Counted from the stretch's first letter, positions 1-5,178 are shown. The stretch is 5,733 nucleotides of DNA from CAMBDR01 sp046597185 (GCA_046597185.1 JBKJLF010000291.1:1-5733), one strand, 5' to 3'. The notes: a model not told the origin generated them from the letters alone. Translations and numbers: made by a program.

Positions 1-700
1 TGGTCTCTGAGGCTTTCATGATCACTTGGCTCAGTTCCTCTATCGTTAGCGCATCTTGCTGTTGTTGTGTGAGTGATTTTACGACGTTGGATTTAAAGGC
101 GTAACCATAGGTCATGATCAATAGCAAGCCTGCGCAGGCGGGTACGGCAATTTCCCAATCGGTATCGTGCCCTTTGACGATAAACGCCAATTGCACACAA
201 ATAATTATTAACGTAACGACGTATTGCCACGGCGTGGTTGCTTCGGGATTGCTTAGGTGGCGGTGCGTCCAGCCGCACAGGCCAATGGGGGGCCAATCTG
301 CCCATAAAAAAACGCCTTCGCCTCTTTTCAGCCAGATAATGCGTAGCAATGCGAGTATATAGGCCGTTTCGCTTAGCAAATACACAGGCATTTCCTTCAA
401 TATGCCATACAAGGGCGGGTGATAAACGGCGGTGCCCAACAGTGTCATCCTAAAAAACAATAAATAGATGGATATATCAATCAGGTCACGCACAACTGAA
501 GCATCAACCAACCGGATTATTGTGATTATGGTAGTAAGCTCAAGTGCTGTCCGGTATGCCACAAGAAGTACCGGGTTCTGAAAATGGCTTAGCATTCTCT
601 CTGAATCCAATAGAAGAATGCAAAGCACAACGATGAGACAGCACATGCGGTCAATCATGCCTGCTTTGATCATGATGGCGGTGGTTGGTTGATTTTTCAT
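1..700 (-). CDS. Multi-pass membrane protein of unknown function (C-terminus cut by window edge)
   Basis: The frame is open from ATG at 700 to the left edge, giving 233 codons with no stop, so the gene is partial at its C-terminus. I do not recognise the family. The translation is strongly hydrophobic, with about five or six likely membrane segments near residues 19-31, 44-65, 73-93, 104-124, 159-175 and 184-202. A loop around 125-158 is rich in Trp and Pro, and a soluble Gln-rich tail follows residue 203 (QQQQDALTIEELSQ). It should sit in the inner membrane. It starts 24 bases after the stop of the proline-rich repeat gene, on the same strand and with no terminator between, so the two are probably co-transcribed. 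No good Shine-Dalgarno site precedes 700. Translation may be coupled, or Met10 (673) or Met15 (658) may be the true start. The reading frame is well supported; the function is not. Confidence 0.72.
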   Translation of the reverse strand, partial: MKNQPTTAIMIKAGMIDRMCCLIVVLCILLLDSERMLSHFQNPVLLVAYRTALELTTIITIIRLVDASVVRDLIDISIYLLFFRMTLLGTAVYHPPLYGILKEMPVYLLSETAYILALLRIIWLKRGEGVFLWADWPPIGLCGWTHRHLSNPEATTPWQYVVTLIIICVQLAFIVKGHDTDWEIAVPACAGLLLIMTYGYAFKSNVVKSLTQQQQDALTIEELSQVIMKASET

Positions 701-724
701 ATTATTTTAAAAATGAGGAAAGTA

Positions 725-1087
725 TTATTTGGGTGGTATTGGGGGATATGGCGTGGAGCCGGGGCTAATATAAACCACCGCAGTTTCCGCCAAACTGTTT
801 GTAAATTTGGGTGGTGGTGGTGGATTTGGATTGGAGCCTGGGTCGCCAAAATAAACCACCGCACTTTCCGCCAAACTGATTGTAAATTTGGGTGGGATTG
901 GTGGATATGGGGTGGAGCCTGGGGCACCAAAATGATCCCCGCTTTCCGGCAAACTGCTTGTAAATTTGGGTGGGATTGGTGGATTTGGGATGGAACCTGG
1001 GATGCCAAAATAATCCACCGCACTGTCTTGCGGCTCGATTGAAACAGGTAAAACGGCGTGCTGGGGCAGGGTGATAGCGTCAAACAT
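725..1087 (-). CDS. Proline-rich tandem-repeat protein of unknown function
   Basis: This 120-residue protein has about 22 unique N-terminal residues (MFDAITLPQHAVLPVSIEPQ...) followed by four repeats ending at residues 41, 67, 94 and 120. The unit is roughly S-A-V-x-Y-F-G-x-P-G-S-x-P-x-P-P-x-P-P-K-F-T-x-S-L-A-E, and the protein ends exactly on the fourth PPK. The start at 1087 is chosen because GGAG (1093-1096) lies 5 bases upstream, behind a consensus extended -10 promoter. DNA repeat spacings are 78, 81 and 78 bp, all multiples of three, so length changes have kept the frame. All three readings of this repeat are partly open, but only this one has a promoter and ribosome site. There is no signal peptide or membrane segment and I know of no matching family. 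PPxPPK strings resemble extended proline-rich ligand or spacer regions. It may work with the downstream membrane protein, which is inference from the operon. Confidence 0.68.
   Translation of the reverse strand: MFDAITLPQHAVLPVSIEPQDSAVDYFGIPGSIPNPPIPPKFTSSLPESGDHFGAPGSTPYPPIPPKFTISLAESAVVYFGDPGSNPNPPPPPKFTNSLAETAVVYISPGSTPYPPIPPK
731..1020. repeat. Four imperfect tandem DNA repeats, 78-81 bp period
   Basis: On the plus strand the landmark GGGTGG begins at 731, 809, 890 and 968, and CAAACTG begins at 791, 872 and 950. Each unit also carries GGAGCC/GGAACC and a CCACCGCA-type segment. The spacings of 78, 81 and 78 bp show one three-base indel in an otherwise regular array. The array encodes the repeats of the proline-rich protein on the minus strand. 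Confidence 0.85.
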
Positions 1088-1092
1088 GATAA

Positions 1093-1121
1093 CTCCAAAA
1101 GGTAAGGGAGTTTGCATTATA
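1093..1121 (-). promoter_or_regulatory. Extended -10 promoter and ribosome binding site for the proline-rich repeat gene
   Basis: On the minus strand TGC-TATAAT is a perfect -10 (1116-1121) with the TGn extension (1122-1124). No good -35 is present, which is common for extended -10 promoters. Transcription would begin near 1109. GGAG at 1093-1096 then lies 5 bases before the ATG at 1087, giving a leader of about 22 bases. The promoter is separate from that of the upstream repressor gene. Confidence 0.65.
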
Positions 1122-1133
1122 GCAGCTAATTTT

Positions 1134-1161
1134 GGGTGCCCTTCATGCATGTTTGGCACCC
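1134..1161. other. 7-bp inverted repeat at the end of the repressor gene
   Basis: GGGTGCC (1134-1140) and GGCACCC (1155-1161) are perfect complements flanking a 14-base loop that contains the repressor stop codon. In the minus direction it is followed by CAAAATT rather than a T-run, so it is not a classical terminator for the repressor. On the plus strand it is followed by only four T residues. It could be a weak terminator, an mRNA 3' stabiliser or chance. Confidence 0.4.
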
Positions 1162-1577
1162 TTTTCACCCCTTGCCCAATCCAAAAACAATTGCCGCCGC
1201 ACTGGCCCCGCCGCACGAAAGGCATCCATTATTTGCTGCTCTTGAGGCGACAACGCCGCTTGCCTGGCCAGCTTTTCGACGTTGCCATAAGCCATTTGAA
1301 TAGCATTCACCGCATCGGCGAGCGCAGCATGGTTTGCATTGGCCAACGCAGGCGCGCAACCCGCGCTTGCATCGCAACGACCCAACAAAAAATCGACCGA
1401 ACAATCGAGCTCATTCGCCATTTGAATCAATAACTCCGCTTTGGGTATCGCTTTTCTGGACAGCGCACTATTCAATGTGCTCTTGCGAATGCCAACCCGC
1501 GCCGCCCATGTGTAGAGCGGCTCATCCCCAACCGCCGCGCGTAGCCTGGCATCAAATTTTTCAAAATCTGGTTTCAT
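1143..1577 (-). CDS. Small CI-like helix-turn-helix transcriptional repressor
   Basis: This 144-residue DNA-binding regulator resembles the N-terminal domain of phage CI repressors. The helix-turn-helix spans roughly residues 21-67: LYTWAARVGI, KSTLNSAL, then IPKAELLIQMANELDCSVDFLLGR, the typical order of 'WA..xGI', recognition helix, 'IPxAE' and a final 'V.DFLLGR'. The C-terminal part (about 109-144) has the 'LSPQEQQIMDAFR' plus 'RRQLFLDWA' helices often seen in short XRE/CI regulators. There is no LexA/S24 peptidase domain, so RecA-stimulated self-cleavage is not expected. The start is fixed by GGGAGGTGAT directly upstream of ATG 1577. The frame is open further upstream to 1745, but that stretch is AT-rich and unlike a protein. 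Operator-like boxes in front of the gene suggest it represses itself and the divergent operon. Confidence 0.85.
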   Translation of the reverse strand: MKPDFEKFDARLRAAVGDEPLYTWAARVGIRKSTLNSALSRKAIPKAELLIQMANELDCSVDFLLGRCDASAGCAPALANANHAALADAVNAIQMAYGNVEKLARQAALSPQEQQIMDAFRAAGPVRRQLFLDWARGEKGAKHA

Positions 1578-1587
1578 ATCACCTCCC
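1578..1587 (-). promoter_or_regulatory. Strong Shine-Dalgarno deciding the repressor start
   Basis: The minus strand reads GGGAGGTGAT immediately before the ATG at 1577, almost fully complementary to the 3' end of 16S rRNA. It selects 1577 over the in-frame upstream ATGs, including 1745. Confidence 0.8.
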
Positions 1588-1590
1588 ACC

Positions 1591-1606
1591 ATCGCAAATA
1601 CGATAC
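1591..1606. promoter_or_regulatory. Candidate operator box 1 (repressor-proximal)
   Basis: ATCGCAAATACGATA begins at 1591. Its core CGCAAATACGATA matches the second box (1718-1733) at 12 of 13 positions, and TCG/CGA form an inverted pair around CAAATA. It sits a few bases upstream of the repressor's Shine-Dalgarno site, in its leader, a fitting place for self-repression. A further CGCAAAT occurs at 1675-1681. Binding by the repressor is inferred. Confidence 0.45.
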
Positions 1607-1707
1607 ATGCAATAATCGCCATGTTGTATAAGTCATTGTTTTTAAATGTATTTTCGTAAAACAAGCAAATAATTCGCAAATAAAAGCAATAAAAATTAAA
1701 AAATTGT

Positions 1708-1736
1708 TTGCCGCATGTACGCAAATGCGATATATT
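1708..1736 (+). promoter_or_regulatory. Divergent sigma-70-like promoter overlapping candidate operator box 2
   Basis: TTGCCG (1708-1713) and TATATT (1731-1736) are separated by exactly 17 bases. The box TACGCAAATGCGATA (1718-1732) occupies the spacer and reaches into the -10. It contains the perfect dyad CGCA-AA-TGCG and shares CGCAAATRCGATA with box 1. A repressor bound here would block RNA polymerase. Transcription would start near 1743 and lead into the plus-strand genes at 1773 and 2038. Confidence 0.5.
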
Positions 1737-1772
1737 TACTTCCAACGCAAACCACCCTGCTAAATATCCAAA

Positions 1773-2045
1773 ATGACTATTTCAAAACCGAAATGCCAGT
1801 ATAAAGGCAATAATTGGCAACAAGCAATGATCCCAATGGCGGAAAAAGTGACTTGCGGCGGCCAGTGGGTGAATAGTAGCATAGGTCTTATGCAAACTTC
1901 AACCAATATGTTCAATAATGCTGCAATTGCAGTAGGCAGTGTTGTGCAAAACAGCTTGGGTAGCATGGCGTGGCAGCGTTTGATGCGCCACAAGTTGTGC
2001 GCTATTTCGTTCAAAAACCCAAGCAATTATCTGCATCATGAATAA
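1773..2045 (+). CDS. Doubtful small ORF, unknown function
   Basis: A 90-codon frame follows the divergent promoter by about 30 bases and overlaps the start of the next gene by 8 bases (ATGAATAA), an arrangement typical of coupled genes. The product is Met/Asn/Gln-rich with an N-terminal basic part (KPKCQYKGNNWQQ) and a middle stretch of small and hydrophobic residues. It has no helix-turn-helix, so it is not a Cro equivalent, and I recognise no family. Against it, there is no Shine-Dalgarno site before ATG 1773 or the other in-frame ATGs, and an antisense frame is open over the same region. It could be a real leader gene of the operon or untranslated leader sequence. Confidence 0.35.
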   Translation: MTISKPKCQYKGNNWQQAMIPMAEKVTCGGQWVNSSIGLMQTSTNMFNNAAIAVGSVVQNSLGSMAWQRLMRHKLCAISFKNPSNYLHHE

Positions 2046-2454
2046 GCCCCTACCCGCCGACAGCAGCGCCACCGCGCCCCCAACCGTGCCAACGGCCACC
2101 GCCTTTGCCACTTGGCTACAAAGCCACCCGGCCCAAATCTATCTGCTCGCCACCGTGGATTACGCCAGCAACCACCTGTTGGCGCTGGAAACCTTCCCCG
2201 CCACCAAAATGCCCGCCGTATTAGCGGCCGCCATGGCCTCGACGGATGCGGTCAACTGGCAAGCCATTGGCCCCAACGCCTTCAAGCGCGTCAACTTTAC
2301 CCCCGTTGTACCCGTCAACGCTAAGCAACTGGCGACGATTCTTGCACTGCGTGATGTCGTGAGCACACGCTCGGGCCTGGACGAGGAACAACAAGCCATA
2401 GTGCGTGAGTTTGACGACCTTTTTTCTGCGCTGGTTGCCAAGCTGCCGCCGTAG
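2038..2454 (+). CDS. Hypothetical protein, 138 residues, unknown family
   Basis: This complete frame starts at ATG 2038; there is no alternative in-frame start back to the stop at 1981. Residues 1-22 are a low-complexity Ala/Pro/Thr stretch, followed by what looks like a compact soluble domain (IYLLATVDYASNHLLALETF, then NWQAIGPNAFKRVNF) and a C-terminal amphipathic helix with acidic clusters (GLDEEQQAIVREFDDLFSALVAKL). There is no signal peptide, membrane segment or known catalytic motif. No Shine-Dalgarno site precedes it, so translation may depend on coupling to the frame ending at 2045. It lies between the divergent promoter and the terminator at 2546, so it is probably the main product of that operon. 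Codon use matches the hsd genes. I do not recognise the product. Confidence 0.65.
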   Translation: MNKPLPADSSATAPPTVPTATAFATWLQSHPAQIYLLATVDYASNHLLALETFPATKMPAVLAAAMASTDAVNWQAIGPNAFKRVNFTPVVPVNAKQLATILALRDVVSTRSGLDEEQQAIVREFDDLFSALVAKLPP

Positions 2455-2493
2455 CCACACCCATTGTCACACCCATTTCATGCACCAGGTCTG

Positions 2494-2509
2494 CCGATAC
2501 CTTAATCGG
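2494..2509. other. Short hairpin in the intergenic region
   Basis: CCGAT (2494-2498) and ATCGG (2505-2509) form a perfect 5-bp inverted repeat with a 6-base loop, 37 bases ahead of the terminator stem. It may fold in the same transcript end. The role is unknown. Confidence 0.25.
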
Positions 2510-2545
2510 TGTCTCCATCAGTACAGCGCCAAGCTGCCCTGTTTG

Positions 2546-2580
2546 GGCCGGGGTGAGTACCGCGCCCCGGCCTGTTTTTT
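2546..2580 (+). terminator. Intrinsic (rho-independent) terminator
   Basis: GGCCGGGG (2546-2553) pairs perfectly with CCCCGGCC (2565-2572) around an 11-base loop. The stem is followed by TGTTTTTT (2573-2580). This is a strong GC-rich stem with a T-run on the plus strand, ending the transcript of the 2038 gene. It lies only 33 bases before the next start codon at 2613, so it also separates or attenuates transcription into the hsd cassette. Confidence 0.85.
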
Positions 2581-2612
2581 AAGATGACGTTTTTTATAAA
2601 AGTGAGGCAGTA

Positions 2613-2822
2613 ATGAGCCAGCCAACCCAACCAAACCAGGCCAGCCAGCACGCCGCAGCCGCCGCGCCTGCACCTGAAGCACTGCAGCACGACCCCAAGC
2701 AATTGCGGCAAGAATTAGACGCAATCAGCGCACAATTGACTGAAGAGCTTCCCGGTTTGGGCCACCAATGGGTGCTTGCCGAGAACGCCGCCGCACCAAC
2801 CGGACAAGTTGCGATGGAGTGA
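2613..2822 (+). CDS. Small Ala/Pro/Gln-rich protein at the head of the hsd-like operon
   Basis: This 69-residue protein starts at ATG 2613, with GAGG (2604-2607) 5 bases upstream. Residues 1-25 are a flexible Gln/Ala/Pro stretch. Residues 26-47 (HDPKQLRQELDAISAQLTEE) look like an amphipathic or coiled-coil helix, followed by LPGLGHQWVLAEN. There is no catalytic motif, signal or membrane segment. Its stop codon overlaps the following hsdS-like start region (TGATG at 2820-2824), so the genes are tightly coupled and the protein is probably made with, and perhaps binds, the HsdS/HsdM-like pair. It could supply a helical linker for the half-size specificity subunit, act as a control peptide, or be a leader. 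This is inference. I recognise no family. No convincing promoter lies between the terminator and this gene. Confidence 0.6.
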   Translation: MSQPTQPNQASQHAAAAAPAPEALQHDPKQLRQELDAISAQLTEELPGLGHQWVLAENAAAPTGQVAME

Positions 2823-2824
2823 TG

Positions 2825-3415
2825 ATGAAATTACGTGATTATGCCCAAATATACACGGGCTATACCTTCCGTGGCAGCCTGAAAGAGAGCACCAAAGGCA
2901 ATACCGCCATTATTCAAATGAGCGACGCCTCACAAGAAGGCGTGGCACAACCCGCGCAATTTGCGCGCACCCAACTGGATCAATTGCCCGCGCATTACCT
3001 GCTTGGCCCCGGCGACCTCATCTTCCGCGCACGCGGTTTGGTCAATACTTGCGCCTTAATCACCGAGCCTTTGGAACGTACCATTTGCATTGCGCCGTTA
3101 ATCTTTATCCGCATCGCCGTGCCAAACGAGCTTTTGCCCGCCTATTTGCAATGGTTTATTAACCTGCCCAGCACGCAAAAACAAATCAACACCTTTGCCC
3201 GTGGCAGCACGGTGCGCATGATATCGGTCGAGTCAATGCTGGGTCTGGAACTGGTCGTGCCCACGCTGGCAAGCCAAAAGGAAATTATTGTAACCACGCA
3301 ATTGCAGCAACAAATTTGCCTGGCTGAAACCGAACTGACACAAAAACGCAACGATTATACTGAACAAGCCTTGTTGCAATTTGCCAAGGCCAACCGGGTT
3401 AAGGAATGGGCATGA
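2825..3415 (+). CDS. hsdS: Half-size Type I restriction specificity subunit (HsdS-like, one target recognition domain)
   Basis: HsdS subunits direct Type I restriction-modification complexes to their DNA target; full-length ones carry two target recognition domains in about 400 residues. This protein has 196 residues and one such domain. It opens with LRDYAQIYTGYTFRG, continues with IIQMSDAS (29-36) and the hallmark PGDLIFRARG (62-71), then YLQWFINLPSTQKQI (107-121), a G-S-T turn (127-129) and LELVVPTLASQKEI (141-154). It ends in a probable coiled coil (about 158-186), the usual conserved spacer helix. A homodimer would restore a two-domain HsdS. GGAG (2816-2819) lies 5 bases before ATG 2825; ATG 2822, one codon earlier, is also possible. 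Its stop overlaps the next start by ATGA. HsdM is normally upstream, so this order is reversed. Confidence 0.85.
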   Translation: MKLRDYAQIYTGYTFRGSLKESTKGNTAIIQMSDASQEGVAQPAQFARTQLDQLPAHYLLGPGDLIFRARGLVNTCALITEPLERTICIAPLIFIRIAVPNELLPAYLQWFINLPSTQKQINTFARGSTVRMISVESMLGLELVVPTLASQKEIIVTTQLQQQICLAETELTQKRNDYTEQALLQFAKANRVKEWA

Positions 3416-5034
3416 GCAAACAAGCCGTTCTCCAAGTGGAGGTGTGGGCAGCCTGTGAAGCCTTTCGTGGTGACATGCCCTTTACCCAAAGCCGCGACCA
3501 TGCGTTGGCGCTGATCTTTCTCAAATATATCAGCGATGTTTGGCGTAACCAGCAAGCCAGGCGCGCCACGGCTTTGGCGCAGGGTAACAGGCAAAGCGCT
3601 GCCACAAGCGATGCAGCGGATGATCGGGTGCGCTTTCACTTCCCCCAAATTGATGTGGTTGATGCGAAGGACGACATTCTGATCGACCGCTTTGTGGCCA
3701 CCATTGACAGGCTCTATACCCGACGTGACCAAGCCGATATTGGGGCATTGCTCGACCGCATCATGGTCGAATTGGAAAAACACAATCAAGCAAAATTGAG
3801 TGGCGTGTTTCGTCACCTGTGTTTTGATGCCGAAGCGGTACTGGGCAGTGGGCTACAACGCAATACGCGTTTGCGCAATTTTCTCTCCTTTCTTACCTTC
3901 CTGGAATTGGATACCGACATGGCGGCTTACCCCGCCCTGTTTTTATATTTAATTGAACGCTTTGCGCTGGAAGATGCCAGTACGCCCGAAACCCCGCGCC
4001 AAATCGTGCGCCTGTTACACCATTTGGCCAAGCCACGCCCCGGCGAGCACATCGCCGACCCGGTAGCGGGGAGTGCCAGTTTATTGCTGGGCAGCAGCCA
4101 CCATGGTGTGGCATTGGTTTTAGCCGGGCAAGAAGCAACGCACGCCCTTTGGGCCATTGCCGTCATGAATTTGCTGATACATGAACAGGATGATGCCACC
4201 ATGAAACGGGGGGACAGTTTGCGCGCGCCCCAGTTATTAAATGAGGCGAAGTTACAGCAATTTGAGTTACAGCAATTTGAGTTGCAGCAATTTGATGTGG
4301 TGCTGGCCAACCCACCGCAAAGGGCTGAACCATGGATGCCAACGCTCGCCATGAAAGATCGCTATGGCCGTTTCACACGTGGCGTACCACCCAAAACGCA
4401 GGCAGAATTTGCCTGGATCAGCCATTGCCTGGCCATGACCCGCCCCGGTAACGGGCGCTTGGCCATGATTATGCCAGCGCGTGTTTTGTATCGTGGCGGC
4501 GTGGAAGGCGCTATTCGCCAAAGTTTGATTGATGAAAATCTGTTGGATACGGTCATTTTGCTGCCCCCCAACGTGCTACCGCATGCGAGCGGGGACATGC
4601 TGGTGTGCCTGTTCGACCGCTCGCGTGAGGCAGGCGGCGCGCGCAAGCATGTGCGTGATGTGCTGTTAATTGATGCCAGTGTCGGCCTCACCAGAAACCG
4701 GCAACGGTGCTTGCTTAACGCCAGCCAAATCAATCAAATCATTCTTGACGTGAATGCACGCCAAAATCAGGGCCAAGGCCAGCGCTGCCATCTCGCCAGT
4801 ATCGAGGAAATAGCCGCCAACGATTATGATTTGAGTTTGCCACGCTACCTGCGTGCGCACGAACCGCACCCGGCGCGTGATTTACCCGGAGAAGCGCAAG
4901 AAATTGCTGCCTTGGCGCAAACTTTGCTGGGTTTGCAAAACCAAATGACGCAGCAACTGGCCACCCTGGTTGGCACTGAAAATGAGGGCCAAGCCAATTC
5001 ATCATCGCATTCTGCACATTTTGCCCCGCATTGA
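3412..5034 (+). CDS. hsdM: Type I methyltransferase subunit homologue (HsdM-like) with degenerate catalytic motifs
   Basis: This 540-residue, full-length HsdM-family protein has AAGGA 6 bases before ATG 3412 and shares ATGA with the hsdS-like stop. Active HsdM transfers methyl groups from SAM to adenine N6 at the HsdS target. The HsdM_N helices are clear at 12-44 (FRGDMPF...LIFLKYISDVW), as is the IGALLDRIMVELEKHN segment. The motif X region keeps TPRQIVRLL (194-202) but lacks the usual preceding aromatic (EFYTP). Motif I reads DPVAGSAS (216-223) in place of DPAxGxGG. Motif IV reads NPPQ (300-303) instead of NPPF/Y. Downstream, YGRFTRGVPPK and the RGG..G.IR segment are kept, but the TGIP segment is replaced by ASGDM. 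The C-terminal signature NDYDLSLPRY (470-479) is present. The fold is probably intact and adenine methylation probably lost. LQQFE is triplicated just before motif IV. Confidence 0.9.
   Translation: MSKQAVLQVEVWAACEAFRGDMPFTQSRDHALALIFLKYISDVWRNQQARRATALAQGNRQSAATSDAADDRVRFHFPQIDVVDAKDDILIDRFVATIDRLYTRRDQADIGALLDRIMVELEKHNQAKLSGVFRHLCFDAEAVLGSGLQRNTRLRNFLSFLTFLELDTDMAAYPALFLYLIERFALEDASTPETPRQIVRLLHHLAKPRPGEHIADPVAGSASLLLGSSHHGVALVLAGQEATHALWAIAVMNLLIHEQDDATMKRGDSLRAPQLLNEAKLQQFELQQFELQQFDVVLANPPQRAEPWMPTLAMKDRYGRFTRGVPPKTQAEFAWISHCLAMTRPGNGRLAMIMPARVLYRGGVEGAIRQSLIDENLLDTVILLPPNVLPHASGDMLVCLFDRSREAGGARKHVRDVLLIDASVGLTRNRQRCLLNASQINQIILDVNARQNQGQGQRCHLASIEEIAANDYDLSLPRYLRAHEPHPARDLPGEAQEIAALAQTLLGLQNQMTQQLATLVGTENEGQANSSSHSAHFAPH
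4251..4295 (+). repeat. Triplicated 15-bp unit inside the hsdM-like gene
   Basis: GTTACAGCAATTTGA occurs at 4251-4265 and 4266-4280 identically, and at 4281-4295 with one change (GTTGC...). It encodes LQQFE-LQQFE-LQQFD immediately before VVLANPPQ. Family members usually have a single '-LxQFDVVLANPP' here, so two copies appear to be inserted. The unit is a multiple of three, so gain or loss changes protein length without shifting the frame. Confidence 0.95.
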
Positions 5035-5135
5035 TGAGTCGTACACGGCGTACTGCATGCGTTACACCGATATTTTTCCAGTTACCGCAGTTTTCGCATG
5101 CAAATTTCGACGATTAAAGATATAGTTTTTATGTA

Positions 5136-5154
5136 GCATCATGCGCGGTGATGC
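5136..5154. other. 6-bp hairpin downstream of the hsdM-like gene
   Basis: GCATCA (5136-5141) and TGATGC (5149-5154) are perfect complements around TGCGCGG. The following bases (ATGTCATCCTTTAAAA) contain only a short T stretch, so this is at best a weak terminator. Confidence 0.35.
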
Positions 5155-5178
5155 ATGTCATCCTTTAAAAAGTGCCCT

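Noticed and set aside
689..1098. Alternative frames through the repeat array (plus 689-1042, minus 1098-697)
   Set aside because: They are open because the repeat lacks stops; neither has a convincing ribosome site, and the frame starting at 1087 has both promoter and ribosome site.
1071..1433. Plus-strand ORF of 120 codons
   Set aside because: It lies antisense to the well-supported repressor, with no ribosome site and no family resemblance.
1577..1745. N-terminal extension of the repressor to ATG 1745
   Set aside because: The added residues are encoded by AT-rich, operator-bearing DNA, look non-protein-like, and lack a ribosome site, while ATG 1577 has a near-perfect one.
1760..2026. Minus-strand hydrophobic ORF opposite the 1773 frame
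   Set aside because: The hydrophobic look comes from the complement of Asn/Gln/Lys codons; there is no ribosome site and it fits no operon.
2321..2518. Minus-strand ORF whose start (METPIKVSADLVHEMG) looks protein-like
   Set aside because: Most of it is antisense to the 2038 gene, its later part is unlike a protein, and it reads out of the terminator region with no ribosome site. It could be a gene remnant, but this cannot be supported.
2595..2600. TATAAA as a -10 for the hsd-like operon
   Set aside because: It lies 12 bases before the start codon; transcription from it would begin after the ribosome binding site.
2768..2824. Extension of the hsdS-like gene upstream to ATG 2768
   Set aside because: The added residues (MGACRERRRTN...) are out-of-frame reading of the small-protein gene, and the conserved HsdS start LRDYAQIYTG fits ATG 2825 with its ribosome site.
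5034..5117. 27-residue ORF overlapping the hsdM-like stop (TGATG)
   Set aside because: The overlap is suggestive, but there is no ribosome site, composition is ordinary, and a frame this short is expected by chance.
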